DNA of 64,000 nt, taken from the NCBI RefSeq assembly GCF_017086365.1, contig NZ_CP070969.1, positions 2,356,001-2,420,000 on the forward strand, read 5' to 3'. The stretch comes from Paenibacillus tianjinensis (GTDB taxonomy: Bacteria; Bacillota; Bacilli; Paenibacillales; Paenibacillaceae). Made by a program: the position numbers and the translations under genes. The notes beneath the pieces are model-generated. The model was not told the DNA's origin and searched no databases. It was given only the letters and a program-made list of their open reading frames with translations. The number at the start of each line of letters is the position of its first letter. Position 1 is the first letter of the stretch. Shown here piece by piece: positions 1 through 8,121 of the stretch.

Positions 1-1
1 G

Positions 2-316
2 TTCCTGTCGGACTGCACAGAGATGGTGTGTGTTGAAGTACAGATTCGCACCATTGCTATGGATTTCTGGGCCAGTCTTGAACATAAAATTTTCTATAAA
101 TACAGCCAGTCGGTTCCTGAGCATCTGACCCGTGAGCTGAAGAATGCAGCGCTCAAAGCCAACGAGCTGGATCTGCAGATGGAGCGTCTGCACCGTGAGA
201 TTAAAGAAATTAAAGATGCCCAGGCCGACGAGGAAGTGCTGGAGTTCCAGCGGATCATGATTAACAATCAGCAGTTTAATTTGCCGGCTAACTTTATGAA
301 GCTGCTGGGTGAATAA
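2..316 (+). CDS. yjbM: Small alarmone synthetase, C-terminal part (partial)
   Basis: Last 104 residues of a RelA/SpoT-type (p)ppGpp synthetase; the frame is open from base 2, so the start lies before the window. The EVQIRT block followed by FWASLEHKI is the conserved end of the synthetase fold. The charged tail after it fits the short RelQ/YjbM group, in which the tail helices take part in oligomer formation. The stop comes about 90 residues after EVQIRT, so no TGS or ACT regulatory domain follows. Family members transfer pyrophosphate from ATP to GDP or GTP in the cytosol. The assignment to YjbM rather than YwaC rests on the sequence just after EVQIRT and is fairly secure. Confidence 0.85.
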   Translation, partial: FLSDCTEMVCVEVQIRTIAMDFWASLEHKIFYKYSQSVPEHLTRELKNAALKANELDLQMERLHREIKEIKDAQADEEVLEFQRIMINNQQFNLPANFMKLLGE

Positions 317-377
317 TCATAGTCGAAACCTTCGATCAGCGTATAGCATGTAATTATCACTGTAAGGGGGATGATTC

Positions 378-1244
378 ATGGCAAGGCAGGCCTATATTAC
401 GGATCTCGACGGAACGCTGCTCACCTCAGAACAGAAGCTTACAGACTACACAATTCAGGTGATTACAGCAGCAATGGAGCAGGGGGCGATCATCAGCTTC
501 TCAACGGCCAGGGGCTTCATTAGTGCAGCCAGTGTAGTTTCGGAAATTGCCTGGAAGTATCCGCTTATTCTTTATAATGGAGCCCTTATTTATGACGGAA
601 TGTCCGGGACGGTGATCGACGGATACTGGCTGGATTGCTTTATTTCTAAGGAAATTATAAGCATCGGGCGGCAGCTTGGCGGGATTACTCCATTTTATTT
701 CTCGCTGGATGATAATGACCGTGAGAGAGTGCTGCATGAACCGCTCAAACGCGAGGGCGATGTTGTGTTCTTTAACAGCCGTCCGGGGGATAAGCGGTTT
801 CGGGAGGTGGACAAGCTGGAATGCCCGGCAGGACACCGGACTTTGATTATCACTTTTATCGGCCTGCTAGAAGAGCTTCAGCCTGTTCATCAAGCGGTGA
901 AGCACAGATTCGGGAATAAGCTGCAAATCCACTTCATAAAGGACTTATACATAAAGGATCATTATTTCCTGGAATTCAGCCACCCCCAAGGCAACAAAAG
1001 CGAAGGACTCAAGTTATGGGCGCAGCATATCGGTCTTGAACCGCAGGATATTACTGTATTCGGTGACCACTTGAATGATCTGGGACTGTTCGCAGCCGCT
1101 GGAACAAGGATTGCCGTACAGAACGCCCAGCAGGAGATAAAAGCATTGGCACATCAGGTCATCGCTTCGAATAACGAAGATGGTGTAGCCAGATTCTTGG
1201 AGAAAACTTTGATGTACAAAAAGGAGCGGATACCAGGTGAGTGA
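378..1244 (+). CDS. Cof-type HAD phosphatase
   Basis: A 288-residue HAD-superfamily hydrolase of the Cof (IIB cap) type, probably a phosphatase acting on sugar phosphates, flavin mononucleotide or similar small molecules; the substrate cannot be told from sequence. Visible motifs are DLDGT at residues 9-13 (nucleophile D9, general acid D11), STARG near 43-47 (motif II), a GNKSEGL lysine region near 210 (motif III) and GDHLND at 229-234 (motif IV). The start is preceded by AAGGGGG at good distance. Its end overlaps the GH9 glycosidase gene by 8 bases, and a second HAD gene follows that one, so the three are probably co-transcribed and co-translated. Confidence 0.9.
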   Translation: MARQAYITDLDGTLLTSEQKLTDYTIQVITAAMEQGAIISFSTARGFISAASVVSEIAWKYPLILYNGALIYDGMSGTVIDGYWLDCFISKEIISIGRQLGGITPFYFSLDDNDRERVLHEPLKREGDVVFFNSRPGDKRFREVDKLECPAGHRTLIITFIGLLEELQPVHQAVKHRFGNKLQIHFIKDLYIKDHYFLEFSHPQGNKSEGLKLWAQHIGLEPQDITVFGDHLNDLGLFAAAGTRIAVQNAQQEIKALAHQVIASNNEDGVARFLEKTLMYKKERIPGE

Positions 1245-2883
1245 GCAACAGGTTCGCGCAATTACAGTAGATCAGATCGGATATTCCACATACGGGAAGA
1301 AAATCGCCCTGTTAACCGGGACGGAGCATTCATTCCGGGTTGTGAATGCAGAGACGGGAGCGGTAGTTTTCAAGGGAGAATCTGCTGCCGCAGCAGACGA
1401 TAAGGCCAGTGGTGCCAGAGTTCATGCCGCTGACTTCTCAGCGGTCACCGCTACAGGACAGTATTTCATTGAAGCTGGGGATGGGGCGATATCCGCAACT
1501 TTTGTCATTGCAGATAAGCCCTATCAGGAGCTGCAGAAGGGATTGTTGAAAGCCTTTTATTATTACCGCTGCGGGGCCGAACTAAGCGGGGATTATGCCG
1601 GACCTTGGGGACATGCTGCCTGCCATCTGGCAGAGGGAACCGTAATCGGCCAGCCTGAGCTGAAGCTCGACAGCAGCGGAGGCTGGCATGATGCGGGGGA
1701 TTACGGGAAATACTCCGGTCCGGGCGCCAAGGCTGTCGCAGATCTGCTGCTGGCCTATGAGTTATATCCTGCTGCATTTGCGGGTGACTTTACACTCCCG
1801 GAAAACGATGGGACGATGCCGGATGTACTGCTGGAGTGTAAGGTAGAGCTGGATTTTCTGTTCAAAATGCAGGAGGCCGGCAGCGGCGGGGTCTATCATA
1901 AGCTGACCACGCTGAACTTTCCCGGCCTTGATGTTATGCCGGAGGATGACACGTCAGATCTGTTTTTCTCACCAGTATCCGCTACTGCTACAGGAGACTT
2001 TGCCGGGGTAATGGCGATGGCAGCAAGGATCTATAAGCCATTTGATGAGTCCTATGCAGACCGTTGTCTTGAAGCAGCGTCTGCCGCCTGGCAGTGGCTG
2101 GAGCAGCATCCGCAGGAGCCTGGCTTTAAGAATCCGCCGCAAATCACGACGGGTGAATATGGGGATGCCGAAGATCATGACGAACGTTTCTGGGCAGCAG
2201 CGGAACTGTACCGGACGACAGGCGAAGAAGTCTACCATAAGGCTGTCCAAGAGTTATCCAGGCTGCCATTCCCCAAATTCAGCCTTGGCTGGGCGGACAT
2301 GGGCGGTTATGGTACATTGGCCTATCTGCTGAACGGTGAGGCACAGGGGGATCAAGCACTATACAGTTCCCTTAAGGAAGGGCTACTTACGGAAGCGGAG
2401 CAGCTTGTCCAGGTCAGCCAGACGGACGGATACCTCATTTCTCTGCGGGAAGAGGATTATATCTGGGGCAGTAATATGCTGGTGATGAATAACGCGATGC
2501 TGCTGCTGGCTGCGGAGCTTTTCAGCGGAGATGCCCGTTATGCCGATTGTGCACTGGACCATCTTCACTATCTGCTGGGCCGAAATGTGCTGGATATCAG
2601 CTATGTGACCGGTTTTGGCGACCGTCCGGTATTGCATCCGCATCACCGCCCGTCTGTAGGCGATCATGTGGAGGCACCGGTTCCCGGACTTGTGTCCGGC
2701 GGGCCTGATCGCGGATTGCATGATGAATATGTCCTGCAGCATTTGCAGGGTAAGCCTGCGGCGCAGTGTTTTGCCGACCATGAACTCAGCTACTCCACGA
2801 ATGAGGTTACGATCTACTGGAATTCACCTGCTGTCCTGGTGGCGGCGAGGTTTAATACACAGGTGAACCATGGGACGTTATAA
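1237..2883 (+). CDS. Intracellular glycoside hydrolase family 9 protein
   Basis: A 548-residue GH9 enzyme, a family of inverting beta-glucanases, cellodextrinases and exo-glucosaminidases. Residues about 8-95 form the immunoglobulin-like CelD_N domain, followed by the (alpha/alpha)6 barrel. DAGD at 152-155 supplies the catalytic aspartates. Both GH9 signatures match their published patterns: one around 455-471 ending in HHR, and one around 512-530 with the acid Glu at 523. There is no signal peptide, so it should act in the cytosol on imported oligosaccharides. The start is GTG after an AAAGGAG site inside the end of the Cof gene, and its own end overlaps the next HAD gene by 14 bases. Substrate (beta-glucan versus chitosan oligomers) is not decidable here. 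Confidence 0.93.
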   Translation: MSEQQVRAITVDQIGYSTYGKKIALLTGTEHSFRVVNAETGAVVFKGESAAAADDKASGARVHAADFSAVTATGQYFIEAGDGAISATFVIADKPYQELQKGLLKAFYYYRCGAELSGDYAGPWGHAACHLAEGTVIGQPELKLDSSGGWHDAGDYGKYSGPGAKAVADLLLAYELYPAAFAGDFTLPENDGTMPDVLLECKVELDFLFKMQEAGSGGVYHKLTTLNFPGLDVMPEDDTSDLFFSPVSATATGDFAGVMAMAARIYKPFDESYADRCLEAASAAWQWLEQHPQEPGFKNPPQITTGEYGDAEDHDERFWAAAELYRTTGEEVYHKAVQELSRLPFPKFSLGWADMGGYGTLAYLLNGEAQGDQALYSSLKEGLLTEAEQLVQVSQTDGYLISLREEDYIWGSNMLVMNNAMLLLAAELFSGDARYADCALDHLHYLLGRNVLDISYVTGFGDRPVLHPHHRPSVGDHVEAPVPGLVSGGPDRGLHDEYVLQHLQGKPAAQCFADHELSYSTNEVTIYWNSPAVLVAARFNTQVNHGTL

Positions 2884-3544
2884 AGTCATCAGCCTGGATA
2901 TGTTTCAGACATTGGCAAATATTCAGGACCGCAGGGCATATGTGTGGAAGCCGATTTTGCAGCAGGACTATAGCGAGGAACGGGCTTTGGCGCTTGGAAG
3001 CATGCTGCTGAGCAGCTATCATAGGTTAGCTTCTGAGATACGGGATAACGGAGATTTTTGGACCAGTAAAGATATTTATACCCGCAGCTTCCAACAGGTT
3101 TTTCAGCAGCATGGGGTGGAATTTGATCCTCTTCAGGCAATTGATATTCTATTTGCACAGCACCGGCTGTCCACGTTATATGAGGATACGGAGCGTTTCC
3201 TGCAACAGATATGTGCTAAATATCAGGTCTGCATCGTCAGCGATACTGATGAGCTGATGCTTCCGGACTTTTATCAGAATTATAGGGTAACCCTGTTCAC
3301 CTCGGAAATGCACAGGTCCTACAAAAATGACAGCCGCAACGTAATGTTCCAAGAGGTCATTGCCCATTACGGCGTAGAACCTGTGCAGATTATCCATGTA
3401 GGAGACACAGCATCGGATGTGTTAGGTGCGGCAAGAGCGGGGATTACCGCCTGCTGGATCAACCGGGACAAAGCCGATTGGCAGCAAGCGGTGAAGCCGG
3501 ATTTTACAGTAACAACCCTGGATGAGTTATTTGAGCTTCTATAA
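2870..3544 (+). CDS. HAD family hydrolase (subclass IA)
   Basis: A 224-residue HAD hydrolase. Motif I reads SLDMFQTL with the nucleophile at D10. The usual second Asp is replaced by Phe, as in haloacid dehalogenase-like and related IA members with D-x-F-G-T. Motif II is VSDTDE and motif IV is HVGDTASDV near residue 180. It begins inside the GH9 reading frame, so translation is probably coupled. Together with the Cof phosphatase it brackets the glycosidase, which suggests dephosphorylation of sugar phosphates in one pathway; this is inference from gene order only. An alternative role in nucleotide clean-up is possible. Confidence 0.85.
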   Translation: MGRYKVISLDMFQTLANIQDRRAYVWKPILQQDYSEERALALGSMLLSSYHRLASEIRDNGDFWTSKDIYTRSFQQVFQQHGVEFDPLQAIDILFAQHRLSTLYEDTERFLQQICAKYQVCIVSDTDELMLPDFYQNYRVTLFTSEMHRSYKNDSRNVMFQEVIAHYGVEPVQIIHVGDTASDVLGAARAGITACWINRDKADWQQAVKPDFTVTTLDELFELL

Positions 3545-3586
3545 GGCGGCTAAGCTGATGGCTCCATTAAAAGGAGGGCAAAGTAG

Positions 3587-4135
3587 ATGAGCAGTTATAC
3601 TGAGGATGACATGGAGCACCTATGTTACCCCATTGGAAGGTTTGCGGCCAAGGAAAACCGGAAGGCGGACGAACGGAATCAGGATATTCTAAAGATTGGC
3701 CGACTCCCGGCTGGCTTAAGTGAGGCCGTGGGCCCGCTCACATTAGAGCAGTTAAGTACCCCTTACCGGCCTGGCGGCTGGAGTGTTGCACAGGTTGTTC
3801 ATCATCTTGCTGACACGAATATGTTCGCCTATCTCCGCTTTAAGCGGGGGCTTACGGAAGATGCACCGCAGATTCCAACCTACCGGCAGGACCTGTGGGC
3901 GGAACAGAGCGATTATCTGGAAGAGCCGGTAGAGTCTTCACTCCGGCTGCTGGAGTATCTGAACCCGCGGTTCATGAACTTGCTGAGTTCACTGAGTGAT
4001 GCTGATTTTGACCGGATTTTTGTGAGTGCAGGCCTTGGGACGATGAGCCTGGATACAGCATTACAGAGATATATCTGGCACAACAGCCATCACATTGCGC
4101 AGATCACCTCGCTCATCAAGCGGAGCGGATGGTAA
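3587..4135 (+). CDS. YfiT/DinB-type metal-dependent hydrolase or bacillithiol transferase
   Basis: A 182-residue protein of the DinB four-helix family, closest to the YfiT (BstA-like) group. Three histidine positions of the metal site are visible: the HH pair in QVVHHLAD near residue 68 and HNSHH near 169. YfiT-group proteins bind a divalent metal and some conjugate bacillithiol to small electrophiles; whether this one does is not shown by sequence. The start follows GGAGGGCAAAGTAG. The gene is followed by a strong hairpin terminator and is likely a single unit or the last gene of the preceding operon, with a 42-base gap. Confidence 0.85.
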   Translation: MSSYTEDDMEHLCYPIGRFAAKENRKADERNQDILKIGRLPAGLSEAVGPLTLEQLSTPYRPGGWSVAQVVHHLADTNMFAYLRFKRGLTEDAPQIPTYRQDLWAEQSDYLEEPVESSLRLLEYLNPRFMNLLSSLSDADFDRIFVSAGLGTMSLDTALQRYIWHNSHHIAQITSLIKRSGW

Positions 4136-4146
4136 TATAAACAAGA

Positions 4147-4190
4147 GCAAGCGGAGCAGGAGGCACTCCTGCCGCTTGCTTTTTTTCTTT
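4147..4190 (+). terminator. Rho-independent terminator
   Basis: Stem GCAAGCG..GCAGGAG pairs with CTCCTGC..CGCTTGC around a three-base loop and is followed by a run of seven T. It ends transcription after the YfiT-like gene. Confidence 0.9.
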
Positions 4191-4321
4191 TGCAGATATA
4201 TAAATCGTGCCCAAATCTGCTCCATCATGCAAAAAATGGAAATGAAATCTGTATGTAGATTCTCTTTCTTTATCGTATATAATTATACCAAATGGGCACA
4301 GGTACATAAGGAGGTCGGGGA

Positions 4322-5914
4322 ATGCCTACACCACATAGAGCAGAAACCAAATCAAGAATGAAACTCAGCCTCACTTTGCTGCTGATGGCGCTGGTGACAA
4401 TGGTGTTTCTATTGACAACTACGATTCTGCTCATTGGGTCATACCAATCTAAGAAGAAATCACTAATAGAGACAACGCTTAATTTGAATTATGCCAATGC
4501 GGAAAGAATGAGTAAAACGGTAGATTCATTGTTCCGTTCGATGCGCAGCAGCCTGCTTTTCAGTGCGGATCAAATCGCCAGTATGGAGGCATCGCGGCCT
4601 GAAAATATAGATGCTTATCTAGATTTAATGCGCCACAGCAGCAATTACTTTAATTCAATTATTCTGTTTAACGAAAACGGATCGGTACTGAATAATTCAC
4701 CGAAAACGCTCGGGATGATGGGGAAAAGAATTCAATCGCCTCAGGTTCTGGAAGCTCTCCGGCTGAAGAACTCCTATCTGTCCTCACCGTATACTTCGTC
4801 CACTACAGGCAGGATGATCTTGTTCATGAGCGAACCGCTGTATAACAAAGACAGACATTATCTTGGACAACTGGCAGGTACGGTCTATCTCCGGGATTAC
4901 AATATTCTGAATATGATATTCGGGAACAATAATATTGATGAATCCGGTTCGTATTACTATATTGTCAGCGCTGAAGGGCACGTGCTGTTTCATCCGGACG
5001 CAGAAAGAATAAATAAGGATATTAGCAGTAACGAGGTCGTCCAGAGATTAAAGAGGGGGGAGAGCGGGAAGATGCAAGCACTGAATACCAAAGGGGTATC
5101 CATGCTTGCCGGCTATTCTGCGGTTCCCGCTAATAATTGGGGAGTCGTTGTTGTATCGCCAGTTCATGTCATTCAGGAACAATTGCTGGCTCACTTACGC
5201 AAAATTCTGGCTTACACGATCATTCCATTCGTTATTTTGCTGCTCAGTGTGTTTATCCTTGCACACCGCTTAGCCAAGCCGTTCGTTGTCCTGGCCGACC
5301 TGGTGAACAGAATCGGCAAAGAAAATGTCGAGCTGCCGGAGCTCAAACCTCATTGGAACAGGGAAGTTGATCTGCTCACCAAAGCAGTGGTAATGGCCTG
5401 GACGGACATCCAGAAGCAGACCGATCAGCTGACCCAGGATGCGATGACCGATCTTCTGACCGGTCTTACTAACCGCAGAGCGCTGGATATCAGCATCAAT
5501 CAGTGGATAGCGGCCCGGGTACCTTTTTCCGTAATCGTTCTGGATGTGGACAAGTTCAAATTCGTCAATGACACTTACGGTCATTTGGCTGGTGATGAGG
5601 TGCTTAAAAGCGTTGCGGAAATCCTTACTGCAAGTATCCGTCCCGGCGATATCTGCGCCCGTTACGGTGGTGAAGAATTTGTTCTGCTGCTTCCTCGGAC
5701 GAAGCCCGATCATGCTTATACAGTGGCCGAAAGAATCCGTAAAGCACTGGAAAAAAGTGAAGTTCCCTTACCGATCAAAGTGACTTCCTCGCAGGGAATT
5801 GCCCATTATCCCACACACGGGCGTACCCGGGAAGAATTGCTTGGACACGCAGATGAAGCTTTATACTCCGCCAAACATACTGGAAGAAACCGTACAGTTA
5901 TCGCGGGAGAGTAA
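4322..5914 (+). CDS. Membrane diguanylate cyclase with Cache sensor and GGDEF domain
   Basis: A 530-residue inner-membrane enzyme making cyclic di-GMP from two GTP. Membrane helices lie at about 17-39 and 293-313 and enclose an extracytoplasmic double-Cache-like sensor. A HAMP-like linker and a GGDEF domain (about 365-528) follow. The active-site loop is GGEEF at 449-453, an accepted catalytic variant. RPGD at 440-443, exactly five residues before it, is an intact RxxD inhibitory site, so product feedback is expected. The start is chosen because AAGGAGG sits 8 bases upstream. A TATAAT box occurs at 4278-4283 without an obvious -35. The sensed ligand is unknown. The gene is flanked by terminators and stands alone. 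Confidence 0.93.
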   Translation: MPTPHRAETKSRMKLSLTLLLMALVTMVFLLTTTILLIGSYQSKKKSLIETTLNLNYANAERMSKTVDSLFRSMRSSLLFSADQIASMEASRPENIDAYLDLMRHSSNYFNSIILFNENGSVLNNSPKTLGMMGKRIQSPQVLEALRLKNSYLSSPYTSSTTGRMILFMSEPLYNKDRHYLGQLAGTVYLRDYNILNMIFGNNNIDESGSYYYIVSAEGHVLFHPDAERINKDISSNEVVQRLKRGESGKMQALNTKGVSMLAGYSAVPANNWGVVVVSPVHVIQEQLLAHLRKILAYTIIPFVILLLSVFILAHRLAKPFVVLADLVNRIGKENVELPELKPHWNREVDLLTKAVVMAWTDIQKQTDQLTQDAMTDLLTGLTNRRALDISINQWIAARVPFSVIVLDVDKFKFVNDTYGHLAGDEVLKSVAEILTASIRPGDICARYGGEEFVLLLPRTKPDHAYTVAERIRKALEKSEVPLPIKVTSSQGIAHYPTHGRTREELLGHADEALYSAKHTGRNRTVIAGE

Positions 5915-5921
5915 GGAATTG

Positions 5922-5951
5922 AAGCATCTTCCCCAGGGAGGGTGCTTTTTT
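5922..5951 (+). terminator. Rho-independent terminator
   Basis: Stem AAGCATCTTCC / GGAGGGTGCTT with two G-T pairs and a CCAG-type loop, followed by T residues. It closes the diguanylate cyclase gene. Confidence 0.75.
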
Positions 5952-5980
5952 AATGCGGCCCTTGAACCAAGAAAATCATC

Positions 5981-6008
5981 ACCTTGACATAGGCGAATAC
6001 ATATCCTA
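5981..6008 (+). promoter_or_regulatory. Sigma-K-like sporulation promoter
   Basis: AC at 5981-5982, a 17-base spacer, then CATATCCTA at 6000-6008. This matches the Bacillus sigma-K consensus (AC, 16-17 bases, CATAnnnTA) exactly. It lies 45 bases before the cupin/coat-like gene. A sigma-A reading with TTGACA at 5984 lacks a good -10 at the right distance. Confidence 0.6.
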
Positions 6009-6052
6009 CTTCAGAACGAAAAAAATGGGCTCCGAAGAAAGGAAGGATTCGC

Positions 6053-6919
6053 GTGACTTTAAATATGGATTATACTTCCCCCAATACTCAATTCACCTTT
6101 GATCTGAACTGCAGCACCTTGTTTAAGAAGGATGACTGCAACTATATCAACGTTATGGGGATTAAAGAGCTGAATACGCTGGATAATACGTCGCTGCTTG
6201 ATATTTTTCTCAGCAAATCCAATGTGGTCGAACCGCATTATCATCAAAATGCCGCTGAGCTGGTCTATTGCATCTCCGGTGAGGCAGTAGTTTCCTTGAT
6301 TAATCCGTTCACGGGTGAGCTGCTGCATTTTCCGATTACACCAGGCCAGGTAGCTAACGTGCCGCAGGGCTGGTGGCATTACGAAGTTGCAACGGTTGAT
6401 TGTACGCATCTGCTGGCTATTTTTAATGCTCCTACACCTCAGGTCATTCTTGGATCGGATATTTTAAGCAAAACACCGGCCCGTGTGCTGGCTCATACTT
6501 ACTGTCTAAATGAGGCTATGCTGAAGGAGACGCTGGCTCCGCTGAAGCCAATGACGTTCATTGGTCCTCCGGCGGATTGCTGTGAACCGTCAAAGACAGC
6601 CGCCGAAAACGTAAAAGAAGCCATGATAGCACCGGCGAATTTAGCTCCGGTGAACATGGCTCCGGTGAACATGGCTCCGGTGAACATGGCTCCGGTGAAC
6701 ATGGCTCCGGTGAACATGGCTCCAGTGAACATGGCTCCGGTTATGGCAACAGCAAATCTGTCGCCATACATGTATCAGCCGGCTCCGCAGAGCTTCGGAT
6801 ACCAGCCTATGAGTGTTCACGGCTACTATGGTCAGCCTTATGTTCAGCAGACCTACCGTCAGCAGCCGTATGCTCAAGACTATCCAGCCTATCCGAACGC
6901 AGGAACAGAGAACGAGTAG
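6053..6919 (+). CDS. Cupin-domain protein with pentapeptide repeats, probable spore coat component
   Basis: A 288-residue protein. Residues about 35-135 form a single cupin barrel with HYH at 62-64 and a downstream Glu, so a metal site is likely; it resembles the oxalate decarboxylase/germin fold. Residues 198-227 are six perfect APVNM repeats. The tail (about 240-288) is rich in Tyr, Gln and Pro, typical of coat and exosporium proteins. The start is GTG after AGGAAGGA. The promoter matches sigma-K, which acts in the mother cell when coat is made. No signal peptide is present. Function as a coat protein is inferred from composition plus promoter; enzymatic activity is possible but not shown. 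Confidence 0.75.
   Translation: MTLNMDYTSPNTQFTFDLNCSTLFKKDDCNYINVMGIKELNTLDNTSLLDIFLSKSNVVEPHYHQNAAELVYCISGEAVVSLINPFTGELLHFPITPGQVANVPQGWWHYEVATVDCTHLLAIFNAPTPQVILGSDILSKTPARVLAHTYCLNEAMLKETLAPLKPMTFIGPPADCCEPSKTAAENVKEAMIAPANLAPVNMAPVNMAPVNMAPVNMAPVNMAPVNMAPVMATANLSPYMYQPAPQSFGYQPMSVHGYYGQPYVQQTYRQQPYAQDYPAYPNAGTENE
6644..6733 (+). repeat. Six tandem 15-base repeats inside the cupin gene
   Basis: Six head-to-tail copies of a 15-base unit (GCTCCGGTGAACATG) encode APVNM each time. Five copies are identical and the sixth differs by one base. A degenerate half unit follows. Near identity at the DNA level points to recent expansion by slippage, so copy number probably varies between strains. 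Confidence 0.95.
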
Positions 6920-6938
6920 GTTCAGCTACTGCCAAAGA

Positions 6939-6968
6939 AAGCCTCCCTGGAACGACCCCGGGAGGCTT
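6939..6968. terminator. Bidirectional hairpin terminator
   Basis: AAGCCTCCC pairs with GGGAGGCTT across a 12-base loop between two convergent genes. T-rich flanks are weak on the plus side, so efficiency is uncertain. Confidence 0.7.
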
Positions 6969-6974
6969 CTGCTT

Positions 6975-7967
6975 CTAGGACAGGCGGACTAGCACCCGGC
7001 CTCTAATATTTGAATGTAGAATATCTTCGAGTGCGGCAGGCAGACCGTCCAGTGTGATCTCGCGGTCAACCAGTGCTTCAAGCACCTCCGGCTTCAGATC
7101 TGTTGCCATCCGCTGCCAGATGTTTTTGCGTTTCCCGGCAGGACAGGACACGGAATCAATACCCAGCAGGCTGACCCCACGCAGGATAAATGGCAGCACT
7201 GTTGTCGGAACTGCCGTGCCGGCGGTTAGGCCGCTTGCAGCTACAGCGCCGCCGTATGTGATCTTGCTCAGCACGGCTGCCAGCGGACTGCCGCCTACTG
7301 AATCTACTGCTGCCTGCCAGAGCTGCTTGTCCAGCGGCTTCAGCGCACCACTGCCTACATCCTCACGGGAAATGACCTCTTCCGCACCTAAAACCTGCAG
7401 ATACCCGGCTTCGTCTGTTCTGCCTGTGCTGGCAGTTACCTGGTAGCCTAGTTTGGCCAGCATCGCTACTGCCGCACCGCCAACTCCGCCTGTTGCTCCG
7501 GTGACGAGTACCTTGCCTTTATCCGGCGCAGCCCCGTGATCTTCCAGCGCCTGAATGGACAGCGCGGAGGTAAAACCGGCCGTTCCGTAAATCATTGCTT
7601 CCCGCAGGCTAAGACCATCCGGGAGCGGAAGAACCCAGTCGGCAGGAATTCTGGCATATTCACTGAAACCGCCAAAATGGGAGACGCCAATGCCATAACT
7701 GGTGGCGATGACAGACTGGCCTGCCTCAAACCGGCTGTCGGCCGATGAGATTACTACCCCTGACAAATCTATCCCGGGGATAAAGGGATAATTCCGCACA
7801 ATATTTCCATTTGGAATGCTGGCTAATCCGTCCTTATAGTTTACGCTAGAATAGGATACCTTGATCAGCACCTCACCTGCAGGCAATTCTTCCATTGCCA
7901 CTGGCTTGACCTCCACTGAGAAAGTATCTGACTTGTCTACAACCAAAGCCTGAAAAGTATTTGACAT
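6975..7967 (-). CDS. YhdH/YhfP-type quinone oxidoreductase (acrylyl-CoA reductase family)
   Basis: A 330-residue medium-chain dehydrogenase/reductase lacking the structural zinc lobe. The N-terminal GroES-like domain carries SSVNYKDGL and GIDLSGVV. The Rossmann domain has VTGATGGVGGAAV near residues 154-166 for NADPH. Family members (YhdH, AcuI) reduce acrylyl-CoA or small quinones and enones. It is divergent from a TetR-family gene. A palindrome lies on its -35 box (TTGACC at 8036-8031, TATAAC at 8013-8008 on the minus strand), so it is probably repressed by that regulator and induced by an electrophile or acyl compound. Confidence 0.9.
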   Translation of the reverse strand: MSNTFQALVVDKSDTFSVEVKPVAMEELPAGEVLIKVSYSSVNYKDGLASIPNGNIVRNYPFIPGIDLSGVVISSADSRFEAGQSVIATSYGIGVSHFGGFSEYARIPADWVLPLPDGLSLREAMIYGTAGFTSALSIQALEDHGAAPDKGKVLVTGATGGVGGAAVAMLAKLGYQVTASTGRTDEAGYLQVLGAEEVISREDVGSGALKPLDKQLWQAAVDSVGGSPLAAVLSKITYGGAVAASGLTAGTAVPTTVLPFILRGVSLLGIDSVSCPAGKRKNIWQRMATDLKPEVLEALVDREITLDGLPAALEDILHSNIRGRVLVRLS

Positions 7968-8007
7968 TTGATGTTCCGCTCCTCATCCGGACTGTATTTA
8001 TAAGCCT

Positions 8008-8036
8008 GTTATATATTAATTATTCTGACCGGTCAA
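8008..8036 (-). promoter_or_regulatory. Promoter of the quinone oxidoreductase with TetR-type operator
   Basis: On the minus strand, TTGACC and TATAAC are separated by 17 bases. The perfect palindrome TGACCGGTCA (8026-8035) covers most of the -35 box. A TATAAT at 8054-8059 on the plus strand could serve the TetR gene, so one operator could control both directions. Confidence 0.6.
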
Positions 8037-8121
8037 CTTTTTTATTACCATGATATAATACACACATATATATTGAACTTAATCAATGATTGCTTTACAT
8101 ACCTAATATTATGGAGGTCCT

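Noticed and set aside
4095..4361. Open frame spanning the YfiT-gene terminator into the diguanylate cyclase
   Set aside because: It runs across a strong terminator and ends inside the cyclase gene; composition is not protein-like.
6499..6771. Minus-strand open frame with repeated TGAMF units opposite the cupin repeats
   Set aside because: It exists only because a 15-base repeat without stops is open in several frames; no ribosome site or family match.
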